A stretch of DNA of 8,875 bases from Rhodoferax sp. (GTDB lineage Bacteria; Pseudomonadota; Gammaproteobacteria; Burkholderiales; Burkholderiaceae_C). Made by a program: the position numbers and the translations under genes. The stretch lies in NCBI GenBank assembly GCA_020048255.1, contig JAIFMR010000126.1, positions 1 to 8,875 of the forward strand. Direction: 5' to 3'. How positions within the stretch are numbered: the first letter of the stretch is position 1; each line of letters opens with the position of its first letter. The notes below the pieces were generated by a model, which was given only the letters and a program-made list of their open reading frames with translations, had not been told where the DNA came from and ran no database searches. Below, in pieces: positions 1 through 8,875 of the stretch.

Positions 1-56
1 TGCAACTCGGCCTTGAGTTTGTCTGCGCCGCGTTTGGTAATAGGAAGAGTCGCCAC
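1..56 (-). CDS. greA: Transcription elongation factor GreA, N-terminal 18 codons (runs off the window)
   Basis: GreA binds in the RNA polymerase secondary channel and stimulates cleavage of backtracked transcripts. Only the first 18 codons are present. They read (M)ATLPITKRGADKLKAEL, which matches the start of the GreA N-terminal coiled-coil domain (family pattern MATxPITxxGxxxLxxEL). The start is a GTG at 56..54, preceded by a GGAG Shine-Dalgarno six bases upstream; no better ATG exists. The gene lies 133 bp downstream of carB on the same strand, beyond a strong hairpin, so it is probably expressed partly or wholly from its own promoter, although no convincing one is visible. The identification rests on a short segment, but the match is characteristic and carB-greA adjacency is, from memory, common in this family. 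Confidence 0.85.
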   Translation of the reverse strand, partial: MATLPITKRGADKLKAEL

Positions 57-83
57 TGGGTGCTCCGTCAAATGAAGATGATC

Positions 84-118
84 CAAAATGAAACCGCCGA
101 ACGTTGCCGTTCGGCGGT
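84..118 (-). terminator. Rho-independent terminator after carB
   Basis: A perfect 11-bp inverted repeat (93..103 paired with 108..118, ACCGCCGAACG / CGTTCGGCGGT on the plus strand) encloses a 4-base loop. On the minus strand the stem is followed by TTTCATTTT. The U tract is interrupted but adequate. No U tract follows on the plus strand, so the terminator acts on minus-strand transcription leaving carB. It ends 28 bases before the greA start and should separate, or partly attenuate, carB from greA. The remainder of the 57..189 gap contains no gene that I can support. Confidence 0.8.
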
Positions 119-189
119 ATGGGGCAATTATGCCGCGATTGTGGTGCTGGTCTGGATGAAACGGCAGGTGAATGTCGAGTTGGGTGAAC

Positions 190-3492
<3,303 letters not shown>

Positions 3493-3547
3493 GTTGTGAA
3501 CTGCTCTCTCGTTGTCACGCGCAAGCACGGGGCCTGCAATTACACAT

Positions 3548-3587
3548 ATAAAAAATCACGGCGTTCAGACTAGCTCAGGTTGGCCGT
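3548..3587 (-). other. Weak hairpin plus T6 at the leuE/carB boundary
   Basis: On the minus strand ACGGC (3587..3583) can pair with GCCGT (3562..3558) across a 20-base loop that contains the leuE stop codon, followed after GA by six T (3555..3550). The short stem and long loop make this at best a weak or partial terminator or a pause site. The T-rich stretch also holds TATATG and TGTAAT, which could serve as a poor -10 for an internal carB promoter, but no matching -35 is visible. Read it as a candidate only. Confidence 0.25.
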
Positions 3588-4250
3588 CGCCAACTTGGCG
3601 CCAAACCACAAAAACAAGCTACCCACCAGGCTGGACAGCCCAGCTGAAAGCCGTCTGCGCTCGCTGAAAGTCTGTGCCAGTCGGGCACCCGCAAAAATGA
3701 GTGCCGTCAAGTAGGCCGCGCTGAAGACCATCAATATGGTGCTCAATATCAGGAAGGGCACTTCAGGCTGGGCATAGGCCGGATCAATGAACTGCACAAA
3801 AAACGACAGCAAAAACAAAATGGCCTTCGGGTTCAGCAAGCTGATCACCAGGGCACGCCGAAATGGCCGCTGCAAATGGGCAGCGGCGGTGGGTGCCTGG
3901 GGGCTGGATGCCACCATGTTTTGCTCGACCGGGGCCTGTGGCGACCGAAAGCCCGCCAAGGCACCGCGCAGCAGATTCAAACCCACCCAAGAAAGATAGG
4001 CTGCACCAGCCACCTTGACCACCATGAAAATAGCTGGATGGGTGCGTAACAGACTGGCCGCACCCAACGCCGTCAGAGCCAACAAAATGGTGTCACCCAC
4101 GAACACCCCAAAAGCGCCTTGAAAGCCGGGGCGCACGCCACGCGCTGTTGCGACCGACAACACATACAAGGAATTAGGGCCGGGCAGCAAAATAATGCCA
4201 AACGCCCCGACCACGTAAGTCCACAAATCGGTCACACCATAAAAACTCAT
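3570..4250 (-). CDS. leuE: LysE/RhtB-family amino-acid exporter, LeuE-like
   Basis: This is a predicted inner-membrane amino-acid efflux protein of 226 residues. It resembles E. coli LeuE (about 212 residues, a leucine exporter) along its length: an N-terminal SFYGVTDLWTYVVGAF segment, the family signature LLPGPNSLYVLS (21-32), GVFVGD (48-53), ALVISLLNPKAILF (133-146) and SFFVQFID (149-156). Six hydrophobic segments are visible at roughly 9-32, 43-68, 71-95, 133-155, 166-190 and 204-222. The loop between the third and fourth (about 99-131) is Pro/Ala/Gln-rich and some 15 residues longer than in LeuE. The ATG overlaps the carA stop as ATGA, with GGAG eight bases upstream inside carA, so translation is probably coupled to carA. 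The actual substrate (leucine, another neutral amino acid, or a basic one) cannot be told from sequence, so the symbol is by similarity only. Confidence 0.85.
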   Translation of the reverse strand: MSFYGVTDLWTYVVGAFGIILLPGPNSLYVLSVATARGVRPGFQGAFGVFVGDTILLALTALGAASLLRTHPAIFMVVKVAGAAYLSWVGLNLLRGALAGFRSPQAPVEQNMVASSPQAPTAAAHLQRPFRRALVISLLNPKAILFLLSFFVQFIDPAYAQPEVPFLILSTILMVFSAAYLTALIFAGARLAQTFSERRRLSAGLSSLVGSLFLWFGAKLATANLS

Positions 4251-5434
4251 CCACGCGACTCCATGGACGCAATGAAACGGTCGAACAGGTAGCCAATGTC
4301 GTGCGGACCGGGCGACGCTTCCGGGTGACCCTGGAAGCAAAACGCCGGCTTGTCCGTGCGCGCCAAGCCTTGCAGCGTGCCATCAAACAGGCTGACATGG
4401 GTCGCACGCAGGTTGACTGGCAAGGTCTTTTCATCGACCGCAAATCCGTGGTTCTGGCTGGTGATGGACACGCGGCTACTGTCCAAATCCTTGACCGGAT
4501 GGTTGGCACCGTGGTGACCAAACTTCATTTTGAAAGTTTTGGCGCCGCTGGCCAACGCCATGATCTGGTGGCCCAGACAAATGCCAAAGGTGGGAATGCC
4601 GGATTCGATCAACTTTGCTGCGGCGGTAATGGCGTAATCGCAGGGCTGAGGGTCCCCCGGGCCATTGCTCAAGAAAATGCCGTCCGGCTGGTGTTTAAGC
4701 ACATCAGCCGCCGACGTTTGAGCCGGCACCACAGTGACCCTGCAACCCCGCTGCGCCAACATGCGCAAAATGTTTTTCTTCACGCCAAAGTCATACGCCA
4801 CCACATGAAAGCGGGGCTCGGTTTGTTCGCCATAGCCTGGTTTGCCACCCAGTGAGGGGTTGGACAAGGACCACTCGGTCTGTGTCCAGTCGTAACCAGC
4901 ACTGGAACTCACCACTTTGGCCAGATCCAGTCCCGACATGCAGGGCGCGCTTCGAGCCTGGGCCAAGGCCTTGTCGATCGCTGCCTGGTCAACGACAGCA
5001 CCTTCAGCCAAGGCCAAAATGCAGCCGTTTTGTGCCCCTTGGCTACGCAACTGCCGCGTCAATTGGCGGGTGTCGATGTTGGCGATGGCCACCGTGCCTT
5101 CAGACACCAGATATTGACTCAGCGTTTGGGTCGAACGAAAGTTGGAGGCCAGCAAAGGCAAGTCCTTGATGATCAGACCCGCAGCGTGAATCTTGTCAGC
5201 TTCCACGTCGTCGGGATTCACACCGGTGTTGCCAATGTGCGGGTAAGTGAGCGTGACGATCTGCTGGCAGTAGCTGGGGTCGGTGAGGATTTCCTGATAA
5301 CCGGTCATGGAGGTGTTGAACACCACCTCTCCGACCGTCGAGCCAGCCGCACCGATGGAATGACCTGTATAGACCGTGCCGTCTGCGAGCGCCAGAATGG
5401 CGGGTGGGTGATTTCCCTGAAGAGACAAAAGCAC
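4247..5434 (-). CDS. carA: Carbamoyl-phosphate synthase small (glutaminase) subunit (CarA)
   Basis: CarA hydrolyses glutamine and channels ammonia to CarB. The protein has 395 residues. Its N-terminal CPSase small-chain domain (about 1-150) includes LALADGTVYTGHSIGA, TSMTGYQEILTDPSY (41-55) and ANIDTRQLTRQLR (118-130). The C-terminal class I glutamine amidotransferase domain (about 208-390) carries SNGPGDP (256-262), the nucleophile Cys286 in FGICLGHQ, and His370/Glu372 in FQGHPEASPGPHD, so the catalytic triad is complete. I chose the GTG at 5434: it has GGAG six bases upstream, and family similarity begins at LLSLQG. An in-frame GTG at 5473 would add 13 unconserved residues. The gene opens a carA-leuE-carB unit behind a 179-bp promoter/leader gap, and its TGA overlaps the leuE ATG. 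Confidence 0.97.
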   Translation of the reverse strand: MLLSLQGNHPPAILALADGTVYTGHSIGAAGSTVGEVVFNTSMTGYQEILTDPSYCQQIVTLTYPHIGNTGVNPDDVEADKIHAAGLIIKDLPLLASNFRSTQTLSQYLVSEGTVAIANIDTRQLTRQLRSQGAQNGCILALAEGAVVDQAAIDKALAQARSAPCMSGLDLAKVVSSSAGYDWTQTEWSLSNPSLGGKPGYGEQTEPRFHVVAYDFGVKKNILRMLAQRGCRVTVVPAQTSAADVLKHQPDGIFLSNGPGDPQPCDYAITAAAKLIESGIPTFGICLGHQIMALASGAKTFKMKFGHHGANHPVKDLDSSRVSITSQNHGFAVDEKTLPVNLRATHVSLFDGTLQGLARTDKPAFCFQGHPEASPGPHDIGYLFDRFIASMESRG

Positions 5435-5462
5435 TGGGTTCTCCGAAAAAGTTGCGGGTACG

Positions 5463-5520
5463 CCCAAGCACACTCAAGAGACTCCTCTTGGAACTGCTGT
5501 CAATCGGGAAGGGGCTTGGG
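5463..5520 (-). promoter_or_regulatory. Structured 5' leader of carA
   Basis: Two nested inverted repeats lie in the carA leader. The inner one is CAAGAG (5490..5485) and CTCTTG (5480..5475) with a 4-base loop. The outer one is CCCAAGC (5520..5514) and GCTTGGG (5469..5463), seven perfect pairs. A run of five T follows at about 5450..5446, just before the GGAG of carA. The fold could influence carA transcription or translation. No leader peptide with a plausible start and ribosome-binding site is visible, and no known riboswitch class is recognised. Only the pairing is observed; the regulatory role is inference. Confidence 0.35.
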
Positions 5521-5559
5521 CTGCTGCTTTGAGCGTACGCGGATGCGAAAGTGGCTGCA

Positions 5560-5565
5560 ATTATA
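5560..5565 (-). promoter_or_regulatory. Candidate carA promoter -10 (TATAAT)
   Basis: A perfect TATAAT hexamer on the minus strand lies in the only sizeable gap ahead of carA. It is about 125 bases before the GTG, giving a predicted leader of roughly 120 nt. No good -35 sits 16-18 bases upstream (candidates are GCGTTT or CGTTTT), so the promoter is either activator-dependent or weak. TTGTCG occurs upstream, but with a 26-base spacer. The 5435..5613 gap holds no gene. Confidence 0.5.
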
Positions 5566-5613
5566 GCCGAGGGGCGCTGCCAAAACGCCTTCGACAACCC
5601 GTCTGAAAAGGGT

Positions 5614-6399
5614 TTACCCCAGGTGGAGGGTAACGCTCGCGTGCAGGCAAATGGCCGCCGCGGTCGCCACATTGAGCGACTCCTCGCCGCCGGGCTGGGC
5701 AATGCGGACATGCTGATTGGCACGGGCTTCTATCTCGGCGCAAACACCCTGCCCTTCATGCCCTAGCGCCCATGCACAGGGCATGGGTAGCTCCTTTTTT
5801 TGAAGCAACTGATGCAAAAAGTGACCTCGATGCGAGCTGGTCACCAGAACCGGCACCTGTAATCCGTCGAGCAAGCTCAGGTCGGCGCCCTCCAAGAGCT
5901 GCAAACCCCAATGTGCCCCCATGCCCGAGCGCAACACCTTGGGCGACCACAGCGCTGCGGTGCCCTTGAGGGCAATCACCTGTTTAAAACCAAAAGCCGA
6001 CGCACTGCGCAAAATGGCACCCACATTGCCAGCATCTTGAACGCGGTCCAGAATCACCGTGGCGACGTGGGCTTGCAGCGGGGCAGACGCTGGCAAGTCA
6101 AAGACAAAACCCATGCGTGCGGGTGACTCAAGAGCGCTGATGGCATCATAGAACACATCCGGTATCACTACATTTTTGATAGCTGCTTGCGTATATTTTT
6201 CCTTGGCTAGAGGCCAAAATGTCTCAGAAAACACCCCCACCTCCGGGCGCACGCCGCGTTGCAAGGCGGCGCGTACCAAATGGTCACCTTCCGCCCAAAA
6301 ACGGCCTTGTTTGCGGTAATCCGTGGAGCCGCTCGCCAGGCGTCGTAGGTCCTTCAAGAAGGGGTTATCGCGTGAACTGATGAGGGTGGGCGCGCTCAT
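5614..6399 (-). CDS. TrmH/SpoU-family RNA 2'-O-ribose methyltransferase
   Basis: This is a SAM-dependent SPOUT-class enzyme that methylates a ribose 2'-OH in rRNA or tRNA; the target base cannot be assigned. Its 261 residues include an N-terminal RNA-binding (SpoU_sub_bind-like) domain, about 1-105, with FWAEGDHLVRAAL (34-46). The C-terminal knotted catalytic domain shows motif 1 DRVQDAGNVGAILRSA (118-133, conserved Asn125 and Arg131), motif 2 ALGHEGQG (211-218) and motif 3 GGEESLNVATAAA (237-249). The ATG overlaps the rnhB stop as ATGA, so the two genes are probably translationally coupled. Codons 60-79 coincide with a sequence that looks like a dispersed Comamonadaceae repeat, so that part of the N-terminal domain may be unlike the orthologues in sequence. 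The family is certain; a specific name (RlmB, TrmH, TsnR-like) is not. Confidence 0.92.
   Translation of the reverse strand: MSAPTLISSRDNPFLKDLRRLASGSTDYRKQGRFWAEGDHLVRAALQRGVRPEVGVFSETFWPLAKEKYTQAAIKNVVIPDVFYDAISALESPARMGFVFDLPASAPLQAHVATVILDRVQDAGNVGAILRSASAFGFKQVIALKGTAALWSPKVLRSGMGAHWGLQLLEGADLSLLDGLQVPVLVTSSHRGHFLHQLLQKKELPMPCAWALGHEGQGVCAEIEARANQHVRIAQPGGEESLNVATAAAICLHASVTLHLG
6165..6220 (+). repeat. Comamonadaceae-type interspersed repeat inside a coding sequence
   Basis: On the plus strand this stretch holds ACTACATTTTT followed by GATAGCTGCTTGCG (6178..6191), an A/T-rich spacer, and GGCTAGAGGCC (6205..6215). TTGGC (6203..6207) and GCCAA (6213..6217) form a perfect 5-bp stem with a 5-base loop. 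From memory, this block order (TAGCTGCTTGCG, spacer, GGCTAGAGGCC) is a very common short intergenic repeat in Polaromonas, Rhodoferax and Acidovorax genomes. Here it lies in frame within the RNA methyltransferase gene, encoding about residues 60-79. Family membership rests on recall, not a search. Confidence 0.6.
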
Positions 6400-7079
6400 G
6401 GCATGTCCCCTGCTGGGCTCGAACGCTTTGACGCCAGGACCTCAGTGACCGGACGAAACGTCTTGCGATGCGCCGGGCAGGCACCGTGTTCACGCAGGGC
6501 CGCCAGATGCTGTGCGGTGCCATAGCCTTTGTGCTGGGCGAATCCGTAGGCGGGATACTGCACATCAAATTCTTTACACCAGTGATCACGCGTGACTTTG
6601 GCCAAAATCGATGCAGCAGAGATCGCCGCAATCAAGGCATCGCCCTTGACAATGGCTTCGCAGCGCATGGGCAGCACCGGCAAACGATTGCCATCCACCA
6701 GCACCAGTTTGGGCGGCAGGCGCAGCCCCTCCACGGCACGGCGCATGGCCAGCAAGGTGGCTTGGAGGATATTGAGCGACTCGATTTCTTCCACGCTGGC
6801 CTGGGCCACGGCAAAACACAGCGATTTGCCTCGAATTTCGTCAAAGAGTCGCTCGCGTCTGAGGGCCGTCAGCTGCTTGGAGTCGTTCAAGCCGGCAATG
6901 GGGTGCAGGTCATCCAAAATGACAGCCGCAGCCACCACGGGACCGGCCAGGGGCCCCCGGCCCGCTTCATCGACGCCAGCGATCAAGCCATTGGCATGCC
7001 ACTGCAGTGCCACCTGCTTCATGGATGGCAGACGGGTTTTGCGCGCAGGTTTAGGCCGGGAGGAGTTTGGCGATGGCAT
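6396..7079 (-). CDS. rnhB: Ribonuclease HII (RnhB)
   Basis: RNase HII cleaves the RNA strand of RNA-DNA hybrids and incises at single ribonucleotides in DNA. From this start it has 227 residues. The catalytic acidic set is visible: Asp37 and Glu38 in GVDEAGRGPLAGPVVAAAVI, Asp129 in LVDGNRLP and Asp147 in VKGDALIAAISAASILAKV. HKGYGTAQHLAAL (183-195) and the C-terminal HRKTFRPV are also typical. The start is uncertain: ATG 7079 overlaps the end of lpxB by 29 bases and adds a basic tail, while ATG 7022 (208 residues, beginning MKQVALQWH) leaves a 28-base gap. Neither has a visible Shine-Dalgarno, which suggests coupling to lpxB translation. Position after lpxB and before a SpoU methyltransferase is consistent with a Burkholderiales lpx operon. 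Confidence 0.95.
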   Translation of the reverse strand: MPSPNSSRPKPARKTRLPSMKQVALQWHANGLIAGVDEAGRGPLAGPVVAAAVILDDLHPIAGLNDSKQLTALRRERLFDEIRGKSLCFAVAQASVEEIESLNILQATLLAMRRAVEGLRLPPKLVLVDGNRLPVLPMRCEAIVKGDALIAAISAASILAKVTRDHWCKEFDVQYPAYGFAQHKGYGTAQHLAALREHGACPAHRKTFRPVTEVLASKRSSPAGDMP

Positions 7080-8199
7080 TGGTAGCAAGAAGTGAGGTAT
7101 TGCGCTGCAACTCGGCGTGCAACGCTGAAAAACGATGTTCCAGTTGCGCAATTTTTGCAGGCTGCGCCGAGCGTGCATGCAGCCACACCAGCACTTCTTG
7201 GGCTAGGGCTTGCGGCGTTGCAGCGTCCTGCAAGAGCTCAGGCACAACAAACTCGCGGCACAAAATATTCGGCAAACCCACCCAGGGTTGGAGTTTCTTG
7301 CGGCGCATGATCTGCCAAGACAAAGCACTCATGCGGTAAGCAATCACCATCGGTCGTTTGAACAGGGCCGCCTCCAACGTGGCCGTGCCACTGGCAATCA
7401 GGGTGACATCACAGGCCGCCAGCGCAGCGTGGGACTGGCCGTCCAGCACCTTTAGTTCTGGCCCCAAGCCGCTGGAGCGTGCCGCCTCGAGAATGCGCGA
7501 CTTCAGCGCGGGGATCGCTGGAACTATAAATTGTGTAGCTGGAGCCGCTTTTTTGATCAGGGTTGCAGCCTGAAAGAACCCGGCAGCCAAATGCTTCACC
7601 TCGGATTCGCGGCTGCCCGGCAAAATGGCCACCACCGGGGCATCGACAGCCAGCCCCAACCGCCGGCGCGACTGATCCCGGTCCACCTGCATGGGAATCA
7701 CATTGGCCAGCGGGTGCCCGACATAAGTGGCAGCGATGCCATGCTGAGCCAGCAGTGCGGGTTCGAACGGGAAGATACACAACACATGATCCACGCTGCG
7801 TTTGATTTTTTCCAGCCGCTCAGCACGCCAGGCCCAGACCGATGGACACACAAAATGAACAGTCTTGACACCCTGGGCTTTGAGTGCGGCCTCCAGATCT
7901 AGATTGAAGTCGGGGGCATCTACACCAATGAAAACATCGGGCCTGTCAATGAGCAAACGGGCCTTGAGCTGGGTACGAATACCGACAATTTCACGGTAGC
8001 GGCGCAAGACTTCCCAGCCAAAACCGTGCACCGACAACTTGTCATGCGGCCACCAGGCTTGAAAATCGCGTTGAGTCATTTGCGGGCCACCGATGCCGAC
8101 GCTTTGCATGTCCGGCCAACGACCCTGCAAACCATCGAGCAGCAAGCCCGCTAGCAAGTCGCCCGAGGTTTCGCCAGCGACCAGCGCAAACTTGATCAT
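7051..8199 (-). CDS. lpxB: Lipid-A-disaccharide synthase (LpxB)
   Basis: LpxB is a peripheral inner-membrane GT-B glycosyltransferase (family GT19) that joins UDP-2,3-diacylglucosamine to lipid X, forming the tetra-acyl disaccharide 1-phosphate of lipid A. The 382 residues equal the E. coli length. Family motifs in order are LVAGETSGDLLAG (6-18), GIGGPQM (35-41), GVDAPDFNL (92-100), CPSVWAW (118-124), FPFEP (143-147), YVGHPLA (159-165), LPGSRESEV (193-201), SGTATLEA (270-277) and WVGLPNIL (306-313). The ATG at 8199 lies 16 bases after the lpxA stop. The upstream GGGGGTG is only a loose ribosome-binding site, so coupling to lpxA is likely. The stretch coding residues about 217-226 slightly resembles the repeat found in the downstream methyltransferase gene. 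Confidence 0.97.
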   Translation of the reverse strand: MIKFALVAGETSGDLLAGLLLDGLQGRWPDMQSVGIGGPQMTQRDFQAWWPHDKLSVHGFGWEVLRRYREIVGIRTQLKARLLIDRPDVFIGVDAPDFNLDLEAALKAQGVKTVHFVCPSVWAWRAERLEKIKRSVDHVLCIFPFEPALLAQHGIAATYVGHPLANVIPMQVDRDQSRRRLGLAVDAPVVAILPGSRESEVKHLAAGFFQAATLIKKAAPATQFIVPAIPALKSRILEAARSSGLGPELKVLDGQSHAALAACDVTLIASGTATLEAALFKRPMVIAYRMSALSWQIMRRKKLQPWVGLPNILCREFVVPELLQDAATPQALAQEVLVWLHARSAQPAKIAQLEHRFSALHAELQRNTSLLATNAIAKLLPA

Positions 8200-8215
8200 G
8201 ACGCCAACACCCCCA

Positions 8216-8875
8216 CTAGCGCACGATGCCGCGCTGGGGTGAAGATTGCTCCAAAAATGCCAGCATCATCTGCACATCCGGCGTGCACTCTGGGTACTTT
8301 TGATCCAATTCAGCAATGCGTTCACGGGCAGCGTGCAATGTCAGGTCGTCGCGGTACAGAGCCTTGTGCATAGCTTTCACAGCAGCAACGCGTTCCACCG
8401 AGAAGCCGCGACGACGCAGACCTTCGTAGTTCATGGAACGGGCTGCGGCAGGCTGACCCTGGCACATGACAAACGGTGGCAAGTCCGCAAACAGCAGCGT
8501 GCACATGGCCGTCATGCTGTGCGCACCAATGCGAACAAACTGATGAACCACGGTAAAGCCGCCCAAAATCGCCCAGTCACCCACATGCACATGACCGGCC
8601 AACTGCGAATTGTTGGCAAAAATGGTGTTGTTGCCCACCTGGCAATCATGCGCAAGATGGACATAGGCCATCAGCCAGTTGTCATTACCCACGCGGGTCA
8701 CGCCCACATCACCGGGTGACCCAATGTTGAAGGTGCAAAACTCACGGATGGTATTGCGGTGACCGATCACCAGCTCACAGGGTTCACCCGCGTATTTTTT
8801 GTCTTGCGGAATGGCACCCAGGGAGCTGAACTGAAAAATTCGGTTGTCCGTGCCAATGGTCGTGTGGCCTTCAAT
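8216..8875 (-). CDS. lpxA: UDP-N-acetylglucosamine O-acyltransferase (LpxA), 5' end outside the window
   Basis: LpxA transfers a 3-hydroxyacyl chain from ACP to the 3-OH of UDP-GlcNAc, the first step of lipid A synthesis. The reading frame is open to the window edge, giving 219 residues that align without gaps to E. coli residue 50 onward; about 49 N-terminal residues are missing. The left-handed beta-helix hexapeptide pattern is clear (IGTDNR, VGNDNW, VGNNTI, VGDWAI, IGAHSM), followed by the helical C-terminal domain with GLRRRGFS. The catalytic His (E. coli His125) is in VHLAHDC, and VHQF, QDKKYAGEP and LAGH are kept. Met occupies the position of E. coli Gly173, the acyl-length ruler. The usual IHRGT is FNIGS here. 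The gene is followed at once by lpxB. Confidence 0.96.
   Translation of the reverse strand: MEGHTTIGTDNRIFQFSSLGAIPQDKKYAGEPCELVIGHRNTIREFCTFNIGSPGDVGVTRVGNDNWLMAYVHLAHDCQVGNNTIFANNSQLAGHVHVGDWAILGGFTVVHQFVRIGAHSMTAMCTLLFADLPPFVMCQGQPAAARSMNYEGLRRRGFSVERVAAVKAMHKALYRDDLTLHAARERIAELDQKYPECTPDVQMMLAFLEQSSPQRGIVR

Noticed and set aside
4025..4044. AAAATAGCTG in leuE as another copy of the dispersed repeat
   Set aside because: Only about ten matching bases, no second block, and the encoded protein aligns normally with LeuE; chance is sufficient.
5471..5473. Alternative GTG start for carA
   Set aside because: The added 13 residues are not CarA-like, and the GTG at 5434 has an ideally placed GGAG and matches the family N-terminus.
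5498..5503. Perfect TTGACA (minus strand) in the carA leader as a -35
   Set aside because: No acceptable -10 at 16-18 bases downstream (CTCTTG or TCTTGA), so it is not supported as a promoter.
5596..5614. AACCC/GGGTT hairpin right after the methyltransferase stop as a terminator
   Set aside because: Five-bp stem with a 9-base loop and no T run after it.
5671..5682. 12-base direct repeat ATTGAGCGACTC, also at 6771..6782
   Set aside because: Both copies encode the tetrapeptide ESLN in conserved parts of unrelated proteins (methyltransferase motif 3 and RNase HII), so this is coincidence of codon use.

Overview
The window reads as a stretch of core chromosome from a betaproteobacterium, most likely a Comamonadaceae member (Burkholderiales, Rhodoferax/Polaromonas-like). 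The basis is protein sequence style, the gene order lpxA-lpxB-rnhB-RNA methyltransferase followed by carA-leuE-carB-greA, a moderately GC-rich composition, and a short repeat that I recall from genomes of this family. This assignment is inference; no database was searched. Every supported gene lies on the minus strand, so transcription runs from position 8875 down to 1.

First block (8875 to 5614): the 3' part of lpxA, then lpxB, rnhB and a SpoU/TrmH-type RNA 2'-O-methyltransferase. They are packed with a 16-nt gap, a short overlap (or a 28-nt gap, depending on the rnhB start) and an ATGA overlap, which looks like one operon. LpxA and LpxB carry out the first and fourth enzymatic steps of lipid A synthesis. 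RNase HII removes ribonucleotides from DNA. The methyltransferase modifies an rRNA or tRNA whose identity cannot be read from sequence.

Second block (5613 to 190): a 179-bp gap holds a perfect -10 hexamer and a foldable leader. It is followed by carA (GTG start), a LeuE-like LysE-family exporter that overlaps carA by ATGA, and carB. CarA and CarB together form carbamoyl-phosphate synthetase, which feeds arginine and pyrimidine synthesis. The exporter sits between the two subunit genes. A strong hairpin follows carB, and then greA begins with a GTG start and runs off the window.

No phage, transposase, CRISPR, defence locus, tRNA or rRNA was found, and I do not see a new biological system here. 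The points most worth a second look are a Comamonadaceae-type interspersed repeat that appears to have been absorbed into the methyltransferase coding sequence, a Met at the acyl-chain ruler position of LpxA, the exporter between carA and carB, and the structured carA leader.
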